From UBA3206 sp964548855 (GTDB taxonomy: Bacteria > Bacillota_I > Bacilli_A > Acholeplasmatales > Anaeroplasmataceae), in contig CAZJSR010000007.1 of NCBI GenBank assembly GCA_964548855.1, forward strand, positions 1 to 64,000: DNA of 64,000 nt, given 5' to 3'. Positions 49,586 to 59,408 of the stretch are shown piece after piece; within the stretch, counting starts at the first letter, position 1, and every line of letters begins with the position of its first letter. The notes under the pieces are model-generated. The model was given only the letters and a program-made list of their open reading frames with translations. It was not told where the DNA came from and did no database searches. The position numbers and the translations under genes are program-made.

Positions 49586-52354
49586 TTATTCACTTCTAAG
49601 TGCATCAACTGGATTTTTATGTGCTGCACTTCTCGCAGGAATTAATCCCGAAATTAAAGTTAATAAAATACTTAGTACTATCATTATAAGAGATGTAGGT
49701 AATGTTAAATCAGCGATTACACTAACTGCACCATCTGATACATTTTTTACTACAATATTAATAATAAGAGATATTATAGCTGTAAATACTATACCGAATA
49801 CACCACTTGAAAGACCAATCATAAATGTTTCTGCATTAAATAAATGACTTACATCTTTCTTTCTACCACCTAGTGAACGAATTACTCCAATTTCCTTAAC
49901 ACGTTCAACAACCGATACATATGTAATTATTCCAACCATTACAGTAGATACTACAAGTGATAATGCAGTAAACGCAACTAATGCATATGTAATAATATCA
50001 ATCATTGTATTAATCATTCCGATGATTAAACCTACTTGATCTGTATATTTTATTTCATGTCTTGCGACTTCATTTCCACTTTCATCAGTTGTATAATACT
50101 TTAACGTTTTAGTACCTGTGATTGTTTTAAAATCATCACTATATGTATTAAATGTTAGGTCATCCTTAGAATTCCATTTATCAAGGTAATCTGTAACTAG
50201 ATTCTTTCTTTCAAAATCAAGTGGATATATACTTATTCCTGTAGGCATATATGTACCCGCAACACTTGATAGATCAATAGTTACAGCAGACGACAACGCA
50301 TTTCCTTGACTTCCCATTCCCATTGATTCTAACATTTGTAACATTTGATTCTTTTGACCTACATAAACAACTTTCTTTTGGTCTTTAGTTGAATCTGTTC
50401 TTTCATAATAATAAGAAAGTTCATAATTTACACCAATATTATATTCATTAGGCATACTCATAATTGTTCCATTATCTTTTATATAATTCGCGATTTTTGA
50501 ATTAATGTTTTGGCTTATCATATATCTAGCTAGGTCTTCTGTATATAAGAATCCTTGTGATAATGCTCCATAAGATATTCCCTTTTTAGGTTTTACAATA
50601 CCACAAACATTTAACTTAACACCATTATTCCATGATTCACTAGCTTCATAATTATACTTACAATTTACTAAAGTTCCAGCCTTAGTAATATTTCCAAATA
50701 CTGTATCATTAGGATACCATGTAAATTCTTTATTCATTAATTCTTCATATGTAAACTTATTTTTATAAATTGCTTGATTTACCTTATCAGTTTCACCAAG
50801 TCCTTTATTAATCAAAGTAAAGAATTGTTCTTGTGTATAATAACCAAGTTGTGCTAACATTAAATCTGTTAATTGTGATTCATCATCTAATACAATAATT
50901 ATATCATTATAATTTTTAGGAAGATTTCCTGCGACAATATCATATTGTGATTTAATGTAATCATTATTATCAATTGATTGACTCATGACTGCAGTTAATG
51001 ATGTTATAGCCTCCGCATAATCTTTATAATCATCTAATTCTTCGATTAAAGCTGTATATGTTTGTGTAATTGAATGAAGAGAAACTTTTTTATTATAATT
51101 TATTTCACTATCAATATAATCAGGTGTTGAATTAATTGAAAAGTCAGTATAAATATTAGTTGTTACATCAATACCATAATTTAAAGAAATCGCATTATAA
51201 ATTTCTTTTGGCATACTCTTAATATAATCTAGATAGTCTTTATCAAATTCATTATTATACATTAAATTTAATAAAACATCTTGATTTCCAACTAAATACT
51301 GAATCATTGAGTTAACCTTTACCCAATCTCCACTTTCAACATATTCTCTCTTATCGGAGAATGATGCTTGATCCATCATAGCGTTATAATCTATTCCTGA
51401 TTTAGTAATTGTTATAGGGTTTCCTGACAACATATCATCTTGCATAGATGATATATACCCTTTTACCCCACTAGATACAGCAAGTACAGCACTTACTCCT
51501 ATTATACCTATAGAGCCAGCTAGTACCACCATAATTGTTCTTTTTAATTTACTAACTAAATTACGTGCAGATAATTTAAACGCAGTCCAAAAACTCATTT
51601 TTGCGTTTTCTTTAGTAGATACTTCTTGTTCATCATTAGATTTATTTTTAAGTACCTCTTCTATTTCTTCTTCTTTTGTAAATGGATTAGAGTCACTTAC
51701 AAGTTTTCCATCTAATAATTTAACAATACGTGTTGAGTATTGTTCGGCTAATTCAGGATTATGTGTAACCATTATTACTAATCTTTCTTTACTAATTTCC
51801 TTAATTAACTCCATTATTTGAATAGATGTTTGAGTATCTAATGCCCCCGTAGGTTCATCGGCTAATAATATTTCAGGATTATTAACAAGTGCACGAGCAA
51901 TCGCAACTCTTTGACATTGGCCTCCTGATAATTGATTTGGTTTTTTATTATATTGTCCTTTAAGTCCTACTTTATCTAATGCTTCTTTAGATCTTTTAAC
52001 TCTTTCAGCTTTTTTTACACCAGCAATAGTTAATGCTAATTCAACATTTTCTAAAATAGTTTGATGTGGAATTAAATTATATGCTTGGAATATAAAACCA
52101 ACACGATGGTTTCTATATATATCCCAATCTCTATCTTTAAATTCTTTTGTACTTCTACCATTGATAAATAAATCCCCCGATGTATATTTATCAAGTCCTC
52201 CAATGATATTAAGTGTAGTAGTTTTACCACATCCTGATGGTCCTAGTATAGAAACAAATTCATTTTTTCTAAAAGATAATGATAATCCTTTTAACGCTTC
52301 TACATCTTGGTCCCCTACTTTATATTTCTTTATGATATTCTCTAGTCTTAACAT
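49586..52354 (-). CDS. Fused ABC exporter ATPase-permease (MacB-like)
   Basis: 922 aa. ATPase domain (about 1-225): Walker A GPSGCGKTT, signature LSGGQCQRVA, Walker B ILLADEPTGALD and MVTHNPEL. A linker follows, then a helix (about 275-305), a large extracytoplasmic domain (about 305-790), and three FtsX-type helices with VSVVERVKEIGVIRSLGGRKKDVSHLF and the closing GLIPARSAAHKNPVDALRSE. It is an exporter or envelope-mechanics type. I chose the ATG at 52354 because AAAGGGGG lies before it. A LacI-type palindrome is upstream (52408-52422). Confidence 0.9.
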   Translation of the reverse strand: MLRLENIIKKYKVGDQDVEALKGLSLSFRKNEFVSILGPSGCGKTTTLNIIGGLDKYTSGDLFINGRSTKEFKDRDWDIYRNHRVGFIFQAYNLIPHQTILENVELALTIAGVKKAERVKRSKEALDKVGLKGQYNKKPNQLSGGQCQRVAIARALVNNPEILLADEPTGALDTQTSIQIMELIKEISKERLVIMVTHNPELAEQYSTRIVKLLDGKLVSDSNPFTKEEEIEEVLKNKSNDEQEVSTKENAKMSFWTAFKLSARNLVSKLKRTIMVVLAGSIGIIGVSAVLAVSSGVKGYISSMQDDMLSGNPITITKSGIDYNAMMDQASFSDKREYVESGDWVKVNSMIQYLVGNQDVLLNLMYNNEFDKDYLDYIKSMPKEIYNAISLNYGIDVTTNIYTDFSINSTPDYIDSEINYNKKVSLHSITQTYTALIEELDDYKDYAEAITSLTAVMSQSIDNNDYIKSQYDIVAGNLPKNYNDIIIVLDDESQLTDLMLAQLGYYTQEQFFTLINKGLGETDKVNQAIYKNKFTYEELMNKEFTWYPNDTVFGNITKAGTLVNCKYNYEASESWNNGVKLNVCGIVKPKKGISYGALSQGFLYTEDLARYMISQNINSKIANYIKDNGTIMSMPNEYNIGVNYELSYYYERTDSTKDQKKVVYVGQKNQMLQMLESMGMGSQGNALSSAVTIDLSSVAGTYMPTGISIYPLDFERKNLVTDYLDKWNSKDDLTFNTYSDDFKTITGTKTLKYYTTDESGNEVARHEIKYTDQVGLIIGMINTMIDIITYALVAFTALSLVVSTVMVGIITYVSVVERVKEIGVIRSLGGRKKDVSHLFNAETFMIGLSSGVFGIVFTAIISLIINIVVKNVSDGAVSVIADLTLPTSLIMIVLSILLTLISGLIPARSAAHKNPVDALRSE

Positions 52355-52407
52355 GAATATCCCCCTTTCATATTTAAATATTAACATAATTAAATATATA
52401 GGATATA

Positions 52408-52422
52408 TTGTAAACGTTTACG
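52408..52422 (-). promoter_or_regulatory. cre-like palindrome upstream of ABC exporter
   Basis: The perfect palindrome GTAAACGTTTAC (52410-52421) within TTGTAAACGTTTACG matches the CcpA/LacI-family operator pattern with one mismatch at an end. It lies about 55 nt upstream of the exporter start. Confidence 0.5.
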
Positions 52423-52477
52423 CATACAAGAAAAAATGATAATACATTACATTTTTAAACTTTTTTTTAGTATTTGT

Positions 52478-53620
52478 TTATATAAATAATTCTTTTAATA
52501 TTTCAATTAAAATACTAAAAAATTTTCTTCTTTTTACTTTTTGTGATAATACTATATTTGTTTTACATAATAAATTATCATTTTCATATATTTCTACATT
52601 TCCAACATCATTATTTAGGATATTACTTTCTTCTATTTCATATGAATATTTTACTTTGATATTATCTACATTACTATCAATTTCTTTTACTATGTATATG
52701 TCTTCACTCGCAACTAATTTAAAGTTTCTTGGGCTAAATTTGATGTCACTAATATTTTTTATAACATCGCCTTTAGATATAATACATTTTAATTCATAAT
52801 TAGAATATCCATAATTTAATAGTTCAACAACTTCTTTATTTCTATCCTTACTATTAGAATACCCCATCACAACACAAATAAGCCTCATGTTATTTACCAT
52901 AGAGGTTGCGCTTATACAATATCCTGCCTTTTCTGTCCAGCCTGTCTTAAGACCATCAATATTATTGTGTCCAATTAATTTGTTAGTATTTACAAGCCAA
53001 AATGGATTTTTTGTATCTTGTCTTATATAATCTTCCTTTATAGATGTATATTTAATTATTTCAGGATAATTATTAAGTAAATAACTACTCATTATTGCCA
53101 TATTGTGTGCAGATGTGTAATGATTTTCATTTGACAAGCCAGTACAGTCAGTGAAGTGAGTATCACTTAAACCTAAGGTTTTAGCCTTCTCATTCATGAG
53201 TGATACAAATTTTTCTTCACTACCACATAGCGCTTCAGCAACTGTAACAGCGGCATCATTTGCAGATGAAACACAAATACATTTTAAAAGTTCATCTAAA
53301 GTATGTACTTCATTTGTTTCTAAATAAACTTGACTTCCTCCCATATTTTTAGCATTTTCACTTGTTTGAATTTTTTTTAGATAATCTAGTTTATTAGATT
53401 TTATCGCATCCATTATAATTGACAATGTCATTACTTTTGTCATAGATGCCATAGGTAGTCTTTCATTTTTGTTTTTCTCATATAATATTTTTCCGGTTTT
53501 ACTTTCTATCAAAATTCCAGATTTAGCATTTTTAATAAAAAGATCTTCTGTTGCGTTAACTTTATTGTTTATAACAAATATTGAAAAAAATAATATCATT
53601 AACATTAAAAATTTCTTCAT
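52478..53620 (-). CDS. D-alanyl-D-alanine carboxypeptidase (DacA/DacF type)
   Basis: 380 aa. Signal peptide (1-23), then S11 penicillin-binding motifs: SMTK (59-62, catalytic Ser), SAN in CVSSANDAAVTVAEAL and KTG in DGLKTGWTEKAGYC. A C-terminal beta-rich domain and a terminal amphipathic segment (LIEILKELFI), which anchors such proteins to the membrane, complete it. It trims the terminal D-Ala of muropeptides. In Bacillus dacF sits beside spoIIA; here a spore gene cluster lies 4.5 kb away on the same strand, so DacF is plausible. Confidence 0.93.
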   Translation of the reverse strand: MKKFLMLMILFFSIFVINNKVNATEDLFIKNAKSGILIESKTGKILYEKNKNERLPMASMTKVMTLSIIMDAIKSNKLDYLKKIQTSENAKNMGGSQVYLETNEVHTLDELLKCICVSSANDAAVTVAEALCGSEEKFVSLMNEKAKTLGLSDTHFTDCTGLSNENHYTSAHNMAIMSSYLLNNYPEIIKYTSIKEDYIRQDTKNPFWLVNTNKLIGHNNIDGLKTGWTEKAGYCISATSMVNNMRLICVVMGYSNSKDRNKEVVELLNYGYSNYELKCIISKGDVIKNISDIKFSPRNFKLVASEDIYIVKEIDSNVDNIKVKYSYEIEESNILNNDVGNVEIYENDNLLCKTNIVLSQKVKRRKFFSILIEILKELFI

Positions 53621-53696
53621 AATTTTATCACCTAAAAATAAATATTCAATAAAATATCAATTTATTCGTTTATTTGTTGAATTAGAATGATAAACA

Positions 53697-53725
53697 TAGA
53701 AAAAGAATTTTTTATATTGTATAAT
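53697..53725 (+). promoter_or_regulatory. Promoter of fumarase-malic enzyme operon
   Basis: -35 TAGAAA (53697-53702), 17-nt spacer, -10 TATAAT (53720-53725); RBS GGTGAT follows. Confidence 0.6.
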
Positions 53726-53745
53726 ATTTTAGATGGTGATTATTT

Positions 53746-54576
53746 ATGAAAGAGATAAGTTATAATGAAATTAAACAGGCTGTATCTGATGGTATTTTTA
53801 AAGCTTGTCATATTTTAAATGATTTTACAATCAATCATTTAAAATTAGCTAAAAACAAAGAATCAAATAAATTAGCTAAAGAAATTTTTAATCAAATATT
53901 AGATAACGCAAATCTTGCGAAAAAAGAAAGTATTCCAATGTGTCAAGATACCGGAATAGTTACAGCATTCGTTGAAATTGGATATGATACTCATATCAAT
54001 TGTGATCTTTATGAGGCAATAAACGATGGTGTTAGGGATGCATATGAAAAGTATTATTTAAGAAAATCCGTTGCGAATGCGATTACTAGAGTTAATACTA
54101 AAGATAATACTCCTGCGATTGTACATATTAAAATGGTTAAAGGCAATAACATAAAAATAACATTAGCTCCTAAGGGTGCTGGTAGTGAAAATATGAGTAA
54201 AATGGCAATGTTAAACCCTACTGATGGAATTGAAGGAATAAAAAAATTTATTGTAGAGGCTGTAAAAGAAGCTGATGGAAGACCTTGTCCTCCTTTATTC
54301 TTAGGAATTGGTATAGGTGGAAATTTTGAAACTTCTTGTCTACTTGCCAAGGAAGCTTTAATTCGTGAAACTAGAAGTGAAAATAAAGATATCGCAAAAC
54401 TTGAAGAGGAAATTAAAGATTTAGTTAATAAGTTATATATAGGACCAATGGGACTAGGAGGAGATACTACTGTTTTAGATGTATTTATCAATACAGTTCC
54501 ATGTCACATCGCATCACTTCCTGTTGCGTTAAATATTCAATGTCATGCGAATAGACATGTGGAGGTGATTATCTAA
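53746..54576 (+). CDS. Fumarate hydratase class I, alpha subunit (TtdA/FumA N-terminal type)
   Basis: 276 aa. Cys ligands of the [4Fe-4S] cluster in PMCQDTGIVTAFVEIG and GGNFETSCLLAKEAL, the GADGRPCPP-type segment VKEADGRPCPPLFLGIGIGG, and GPMGLGGDTTVLDVFINTVPCH. Together with the next gene it hydrates fumarate to malate (or acts on tartrate). The stop overlaps the beta-subunit ATG by 1 nt (TAATG). Confidence 0.94.
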   Translation: MKEISYNEIKQAVSDGIFKACHILNDFTINHLKLAKNKESNKLAKEIFNQILDNANLAKKESIPMCQDTGIVTAFVEIGYDTHINCDLYEAINDGVRDAYEKYYLRKSVANAITRVNTKDNTPAIVHIKMVKGNNIKITLAPKGAGSENMSKMAMLNPTDGIEGIKKFIVEAVKEADGRPCPPLFLGIGIGGNFETSCLLAKEALIRETRSENKDIAKLEEEIKDLVNKLYIGPMGLGGDTTVLDVFINTVPCHIASLPVALNIQCHANRHVEVII

Positions 54577-55082
54577 TGATTGATTTTAAAAAATTAAAAG
54601 CTGGAGATGTAATAAATTTCTCAGGTATTATTTATACTGCACGTGACGCAGCACATTTAAGAATGAAAAATCTAATTGATAATAATGAAGAACTTCCTGT
54701 GGATTTTACCGATTCATTAATATATTATGCAGGGCCTACACCTACTAAACCTGGACAAAGTGTTGGTTCTATTGGGCCTACTACAAGTTGTAGAATGGAC
54801 AAGTTTATTGATTATATGCCGAATCTAAAAATTAAGGGAATGATTGGAAAAGGTCCTAGAGATAATTCTGTTATTGATGCTTGTAAAAAATATCAATTAG
54901 TTTATTTAATTGCGACTGGAGGAGCAGGTGCTTTACTTTCAAAAAGAGTAATAAGCGCTAAAGAGGTTGCGTTTAATGATTTAGGATGTGAATCAATAAA
55001 AAAGCTTGAAGTAAAAGATTTTCCGTTGATTGTAGCATATGACACATATGGAAATAGTGTATTTGAAAGAGAGGAAAAATAG
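54576..55082 (+). CDS. Fumarate hydratase class I, beta subunit
   Basis: 168 aa. Conserved SGIIYTARDAAHLRMK, then YAGPTPTKPGQSVGSIGPTTSCRMD and IGKGPRDNSVI, completing the class I hydratase. It is slightly shorter than many members (about 180-190 aa). Coupled to the alpha gene; the next start follows its stop after 1 nt. Confidence 0.93.
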   Translation: MIDFKKLKAGDVINFSGIIYTARDAAHLRMKNLIDNNEELPVDFTDSLIYYAGPTPTKPGQSVGSIGPTTSCRMDKFIDYMPNLKIKGMIGKGPRDNSVIDACKKYQLVYLIATGGAGALLSKRVISAKEVAFNDLGCESIKKLEVKDFPLIVAYDTYGNSVFEREEK

Positions 55083-55083
55083 T

Positions 55084-56259
55084 ATGGAATTAAAAGAAAA
55101 AGCTCTTAAAGCTCATATTGGGGGTAAATTTGCAGTAAGCACAAAGTGTAAATTAGAAACTAAGGAAGATTTATCACTTGCTTATACACCTGGTGTTGCG
55201 GAGCCTTGTAAAGAAATCGCCAAAAACAAAGAATTAGTATATGAATATACGTCAAAAGGAAATACAGTTGCGGTAATTAGTGATGGTACTGCAGTATTAG
55301 GTCTTGGAAATATAGGACCTTATGCAGGTATTCCTGTAATGGAAGGTAAAGCGGCCTTATTTAAAAGATTTGCGGATATAGATTCTATTCCACTATGCAT
55401 AGATACTACTGATGTTGAAGAAATAATTAGAACATGTAAAATATTAGCCCCTTCATTAGGGGGGATTAATCTTGAGGATATTTCTGCACCTCGTTGTGTT
55501 GAAATAGAAAGAAGATTAATTAATGAACTAGATATTCCTGTAATGCATGATGATCAACACGGTACTTCTATTGTTGTAGGTGCCGCAGTTTTAAACTGTG
55601 CAAGACTTACAAATAAAAATTTATCAGATTTAACAGTAGTTATGTCTGGTACTGGGGCTGCAGGTTCAAATATCGCAAGAATGTTAAAAAAACTTGGTGT
55701 TAAAACAATATATGCATCAAATAAAGATGGAGTTGTTGATAAAAAGAATTATGACTCATATGATTTCTTAATTAAAGAATTAATTGATGATGGAATTATA
55801 GATACTAAACCAAATCACAACAATACTCTTGCATCTTTACTTGAAGGTGCAAATGTATTTGTAGGAGTAAGTGCTCCAAATTTAGTTTCAACTGAAATGG
55901 TTAAAACTATGAAAGATCCATTTGTATTCGCAATGGCAAATCCAAATCCTGAAATCACTTATGATGATGCGAAAAAAGGTGGCGCTTTGATAATTGGAAC
56001 AGGACGCAGCGATTATCCTAATCAAGTAAATAACCTTCTAGCATTCCCTGGAATATTTAGGGGTGCATTAGATGCAAAAGCTACAAAAATTACTGAAGGC
56101 ATGAAAATGGCTGCGGCAAAAGCTTTAGCTTATTTAATAAGTGATGATGAATTAAATGCTGAATATATTCTTCCATCTGCCTTTGATGAAAGAGTTGTAT
56201 CAGCTGTTAGTAAAGCCGTTAAAGATGAAGCTATTAAAAGTGGATATATAAGAAAGTAA
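55084..56259 (+). CDS. NAD-dependent malic enzyme
   Basis: 391 aa. Oxidatively decarboxylates malate to pyruvate. Key motifs: LSLAYTPGVAEPCKEIAKN, NTVAVISDGTAVLGLGNIGPYAGIPVMEGKA, MHDDQHGTSIVVGAAVLN and the dinucleotide motif VMSGTGAAGSNIARM. The length (about 390 aa) matches the short bacterial MaeA/YtsJ group. I chose the ATG at 55084 with GAGAGG 9 nt upstream; the longer frame overlaps the fumarase beta gene. Completes fumarate to malate to pyruvate. Confidence 0.93.
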   Translation: MELKEKALKAHIGGKFAVSTKCKLETKEDLSLAYTPGVAEPCKEIAKNKELVYEYTSKGNTVAVISDGTAVLGLGNIGPYAGIPVMEGKAALFKRFADIDSIPLCIDTTDVEEIIRTCKILAPSLGGINLEDISAPRCVEIERRLINELDIPVMHDDQHGTSIVVGAAVLNCARLTNKNLSDLTVVMSGTGAAGSNIARMLKKLGVKTIYASNKDGVVDKKNYDSYDFLIKELIDDGIIDTKPNHNNTLASLLEGANVFVGVSAPNLVSTEMVKTMKDPFVFAMANPNPEITYDDAKKGGALIIGTGRSDYPNQVNNLLAFPGIFRGALDAKATKITEGMKMAAAKALAYLISDDELNAEYILPSAFDERVVSAVSKAVKDEAIKSGYIRK

Positions 56260-56284
56260 GGTGCAATATGCATCTTATTTTTTT
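56258..56284 (+). terminator. Terminator of fumarase-malic enzyme operon
   Basis: AAGGTGCA (56258-56265) pairs with TGCATCTT (56269-56276), loop ATA, then a run of T residues. Confidence 0.85.
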
Positions 56285-56287
56285 AGC

Positions 56288-56320
56288 AAAAAAAAGAACC
56301 TAGGAATCATCCTAAGTTCT
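56288..56320 (-). terminator. Terminator of large lipoprotein gene
   Basis: AGAAC-c-TAGG (56295-56304) pairs with CCTA-a-GTTCT (56311-56320). On the minus strand it is followed by TTTTTTTT; a weaker T-run on the plus side also allows use as back-up for the malic-enzyme transcript. Confidence 0.88.
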
Positions 56321-56338
56321 ATTTTTTAGTTTATTATA

Positions 56339-59296
56339 TTATGCTTGAATAAATGAAATTTCTGAAATTCTAATACCACGCTCACTAAATGTAATATCTG
56401 ACATAATATTATAATCTCCAGCAGCTGTAATATTTATTGTGAATTCTGTAAATGTAGAACCAGAAATCACAACAGCACTACCCTCAACAACATTTCCAGC
56501 ATTATCATATAATGCACCCTTAGAAGTATTACTTCCACCTGTTGAAGCAACTTTAATCTTTAACACTCCTGCACCATTTGCATAGAATTTAACATATCCA
56601 GGAATTGTACTACCATCCTTTTTTGTTGGTACAAGTTCAATACAATCTGTATTTGAGTTACCTCTTGTTATAGTATCTCCTAAATAAAATTCACCATATT
56701 TGCCAACTGGAATTGCAGCTTTCTTGTCAATTTCAACTCCATCATTTGTAGTTTTTGCTTGTGCCAATATTTCAGTTCCAGTCAATGAAATATTTTGTTT
56801 TTCACCAGTTTGAGGTCTAGCTTCTAATGTTACTGTATCAGCTACATTTACTACAAATTCAATAGGGTCAACTACATTTGACCATGTAATAGAGAACTTA
56901 TTATCTCCCTTACCGGCATCTAATGTAACTGTAATGAAATCTCCAGATTCATCTAAAACAAACTTACCACCCTTAACACTTGGATTTCCATTTGCCCAAG
57001 TTGGTTTTAAAACCTTAACTTGGTAAGTATTAGAACTTGTTTCAGTATTCCATGCAATTGTACCAGCTGTAACATTAATCTTTTTAGCATCAGTAGTATC
57101 TACTTGTGCTGTAATACCATCTTTTTCAATTACTTGAATTTCAGGTGCTACTGTAGTATCCTTTGGTAATTCAGTCTTTCCTGTCCATATCTTCATTGTA
57201 TAAACAACTTCTTTAGCTACTGTTTCATTATTTAAATACCAACGAATTGTTGCAGTTTTTGTCATTGCTGCATTATTATCAGCATTCTTAGCTTCTAGGT
57301 ATGCTGCAAATTCTTCTTCAGTAATGAAAACATAAGCAGTAAATCCATTTGCAGTCATTTCAACATTTTCTAAATCTCCTGATAGTACATCAAATCCGTC
57401 TAAATTTGCAACATCTTCAGGTTTTGTAAATTGAAGTTGTACTGCGTTTCCAGCTTTACCAGCTACTGCGGCTTGATAATATGCTAATGTTGGTGCACCA
57501 ATAAAGATACTATCATCTGAATTAAATGATACTTTATTATCTCCATCATATTTAATTGTTGGTTTTTGTGTTACATTTGTTTCAATTGGATCATGTTTTC
57601 CTTCAATTGAAACTTTATCTGTATCAGTTTGTTTTGAACCAGTATCTTTTAATGTAACTTGGATATTCTTTGTAGTTTCATCTACTGTAATTTCAAAGTT
57701 TGAACTTAAAACACCAGTTTTAAATGTTTCAATAGTACTTGCAATACCTTTAATAGGATATTGTGCTCCATTCTTTCCAGTAGTTAATGAAATTCCATAT
57801 TTTCTATAATGAGAATTTTCGTATGTGGCATTATTTTTATCTTGACCAATAAATACATCTACTTTATCGCTACCTGTATCAGTTGTATCTCCAACAAAAT
57901 CTGTAACAATACAGTTTCTAACTGTTACTGTTGCAGTTTCAGACTTTTGGTCACCAATAAGTGTTCCAACATTCTTTAAAGCTTTAATTGAACCTGATGC
58001 AACGCAACCATCAAATGTTACAGTTGCGGCTAGCCCTGAATTTAATTGACCTATAAATAATCCAACACCTTGACCACCTACTGTAGTATTATCAGCTTTA
58101 TGAACAACATCGATTTGCGCATCAACCATACAGTCAGTAAAATCATATGTACCTGCATTTCTAATTTGTCCTATAAATAAACCAGAATAGTCACTAAATT
58201 CACCAGTTGCACCTTTTACAACTACACCTGATGCAGATAGATTTCCTTCACTTCTAGAGAAAATAACTGCTGCATATTTTGAATTATCAGCTGAACTAGA
58301 AACATCAATTCCATCAAACACAACGTCTGTTAAATCAAAATCACCCTTTAAACTTCCACCAAGGAATGCAGTTGATTCTGTAACAGATGATGTAATTGAA
58401 CAATCTTTGAAAGTAAGGTCAGAAATACCTCCAGCTGTTACTTTACCCCAAATTCCACCATATTTTAAATCAGTAGTAATGTTTAAATTTGAAATAGTAT
58501 GGTCTAACCCAAACACTTTATGTTTTAATTCTCCGATATAATCAGTTTGATTTGAATTTAATAAACCTGCAGTTGCTTCATCTGCTGCAAGAGTTTCTTT
58601 AGTTCTATTAACTGTAACACCAGTCATATCAATATCTGCAGTAATTTCAGCATTCTTTGTTGATTTTGAATTGATATATTGAACAAAATCTTGTGCAGTT
58701 GCAATTGTCGCAATATCCCATACTGCTTCTAATTGAACATTCTTTGTAACTTTGTTATCTGTGAAATTCCACATTTGGTTGTCTTCTTTATTCTTCCATC
58801 CAACGAATGTCATTTCAGCACCATTTGCAGTTTTACCTGGAGTTGTAGGTAAATTTGCTGCAACAGTTGTATTATATTCTGCTGAATCTGATGCCTTTCC
58901 AGATCCTGCAACACTTGCATTACCCTTGTAATCAAATGTTATAGTGTATTCATTCTTAGTCCACTTTGCATAAAGAGTAAGAACCCCATCTGTTTCTCCA
59001 TCTTTTTCATCTTTAATATCTGTAATTGCTGAATCTTTAGTAAATTCAGTCTTACATGCTGCATCAATAAACCACCCTTTAAAAGTATAACCATCCTTAA
59101 CAGGTGTAATTTCAGCTAATTTTGTAATTAATTCATCTACAGATTTAACTGTAATTTTATCATCTGAATCAATATTTGTTCCAGCTTGAATTGGTTCTAA
59201 CTCAATTGTATAAGTTGGATCTTTCTTACAACTTGCTAAAGCTACAGTTGCAATACCTGCAACAGCTATAGAAGCTATTAATTTTCTTTTTTTCAT
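56339..59296 (-). CDS. Large surface lipoprotein with InlB-like repeats and beta-helix-like region
   Basis: 985 aa. Lipoprotein signal with lipobox LASC (Cys 23). Two bacterial InlB B-type repeats follow: DGYTFKGWFIDAACKTEFT ending LYAKW, and YTITFDYKGNASVAG through TFVGWKNKEDNQMW ending LEAVW (about 60-195). A region of short repetitive strands (about 195-530: ADIDMTGVTVNRT, HTISNLNITTDLKYGG, FLGGSLKGDFDLTDVVFDG) looks like a right-handed beta-helix/GLUG-type fold. The C-terminal part is beta-rich, ending in a carbohydrate-binding-like domain. It is surface-exposed with an adhesion or glycan-binding role (inference). A cre-like site lies in its promoter. RBS AAAGGAG precedes the ATG. Confidence 0.85.
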   Translation of the reverse strand: MKKRKLIASIAVAGIATVALASCKKDPTYTIELEPIQAGTNIDSDDKITVKSVDELITKLAEITPVKDGYTFKGWFIDAACKTEFTKDSAITDIKDEKDGETDGVLTLYAKWTKNEYTITFDYKGNASVAGSGKASDSAEYNTTVAANLPTTPGKTANGAEMTFVGWKNKEDNQMWNFTDNKVTKNVQLEAVWDIATIATAQDFVQYINSKSTKNAEITADIDMTGVTVNRTKETLAADEATAGLLNSNQTDYIGELKHKVFGLDHTISNLNITTDLKYGGIWGKVTAGGISDLTFKDCSITSSVTESTAFLGGSLKGDFDLTDVVFDGIDVSSSADNSKYAAVIFSRSEGNLSASGVVVKGATGEFSDYSGLFIGQIRNAGTYDFTDCMVDAQIDVVHKADNTTVGGQGVGLFIGQLNSGLAATVTFDGCVASGSIKALKNVGTLIGDQKSETATVTVRNCIVTDFVGDTTDTGSDKVDVFIGQDKNNATYENSHYRKYGISLTTGKNGAQYPIKGIASTIETFKTGVLSSNFEITVDETTKNIQVTLKDTGSKQTDTDKVSIEGKHDPIETNVTQKPTIKYDGDNKVSFNSDDSIFIGAPTLAYYQAAVAGKAGNAVQLQFTKPEDVANLDGFDVLSGDLENVEMTANGFTAYVFITEEEFAAYLEAKNADNNAAMTKTATIRWYLNNETVAKEVVYTMKIWTGKTELPKDTTVAPEIQVIEKDGITAQVDTTDAKKINVTAGTIAWNTETSSNTYQVKVLKPTWANGNPSVKGGKFVLDESGDFITVTLDAGKGDNKFSITWSNVVDPIEFVVNVADTVTLEARPQTGEKQNISLTGTEILAQAKTTNDGVEIDKKAAIPVGKYGEFYLGDTITRGNSNTDCIELVPTKKDGSTIPGYVKFYANGAGVLKIKVASTGGSNTSKGALYDNAGNVVEGSAVVISGSTFTEFTINITAAGDYNIMSDITFSERGIRISEISFIQA

Positions 59297-59333
59297 TTTA
59301 TCTTCTCCTTTGTTTCATAAACACTTTGCTAAT

Positions 59334-59362
59334 ATTATAAACTGAAAACGCTTTTAAGTCAA
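59334..59362 (-). promoter_or_regulatory. Promoter of large lipoprotein with embedded cre-like site
   Basis: On the minus strand, -35 TTGACT (59357-59362), 17-nt spacer, -10 TATAAT (59334-59339). Plus-strand TGAAAACGCTTTTA (59343-59356), one mismatch from a CcpA cre, fills the spacer. Confidence 0.8.
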
Positions 59363-59408
59363 CAAAAAATAGATGACTAGGCCATTTTTTTTGCAAACTT
59401 TTTACATT

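Noticed and set aside
53621..53700. Sigma F/G-type promoter before the carboxypeptidase gene
   Set aside because: A CATTCTA word resembles the -10, but no matching -35 lies at suitable distance.
54054..54491. 145-codon antisense open frame within fumarase alpha
   Set aside because: Shadow of a strongly conserved enzyme gene; no RBS and low-complexity Ser/Ile composition.
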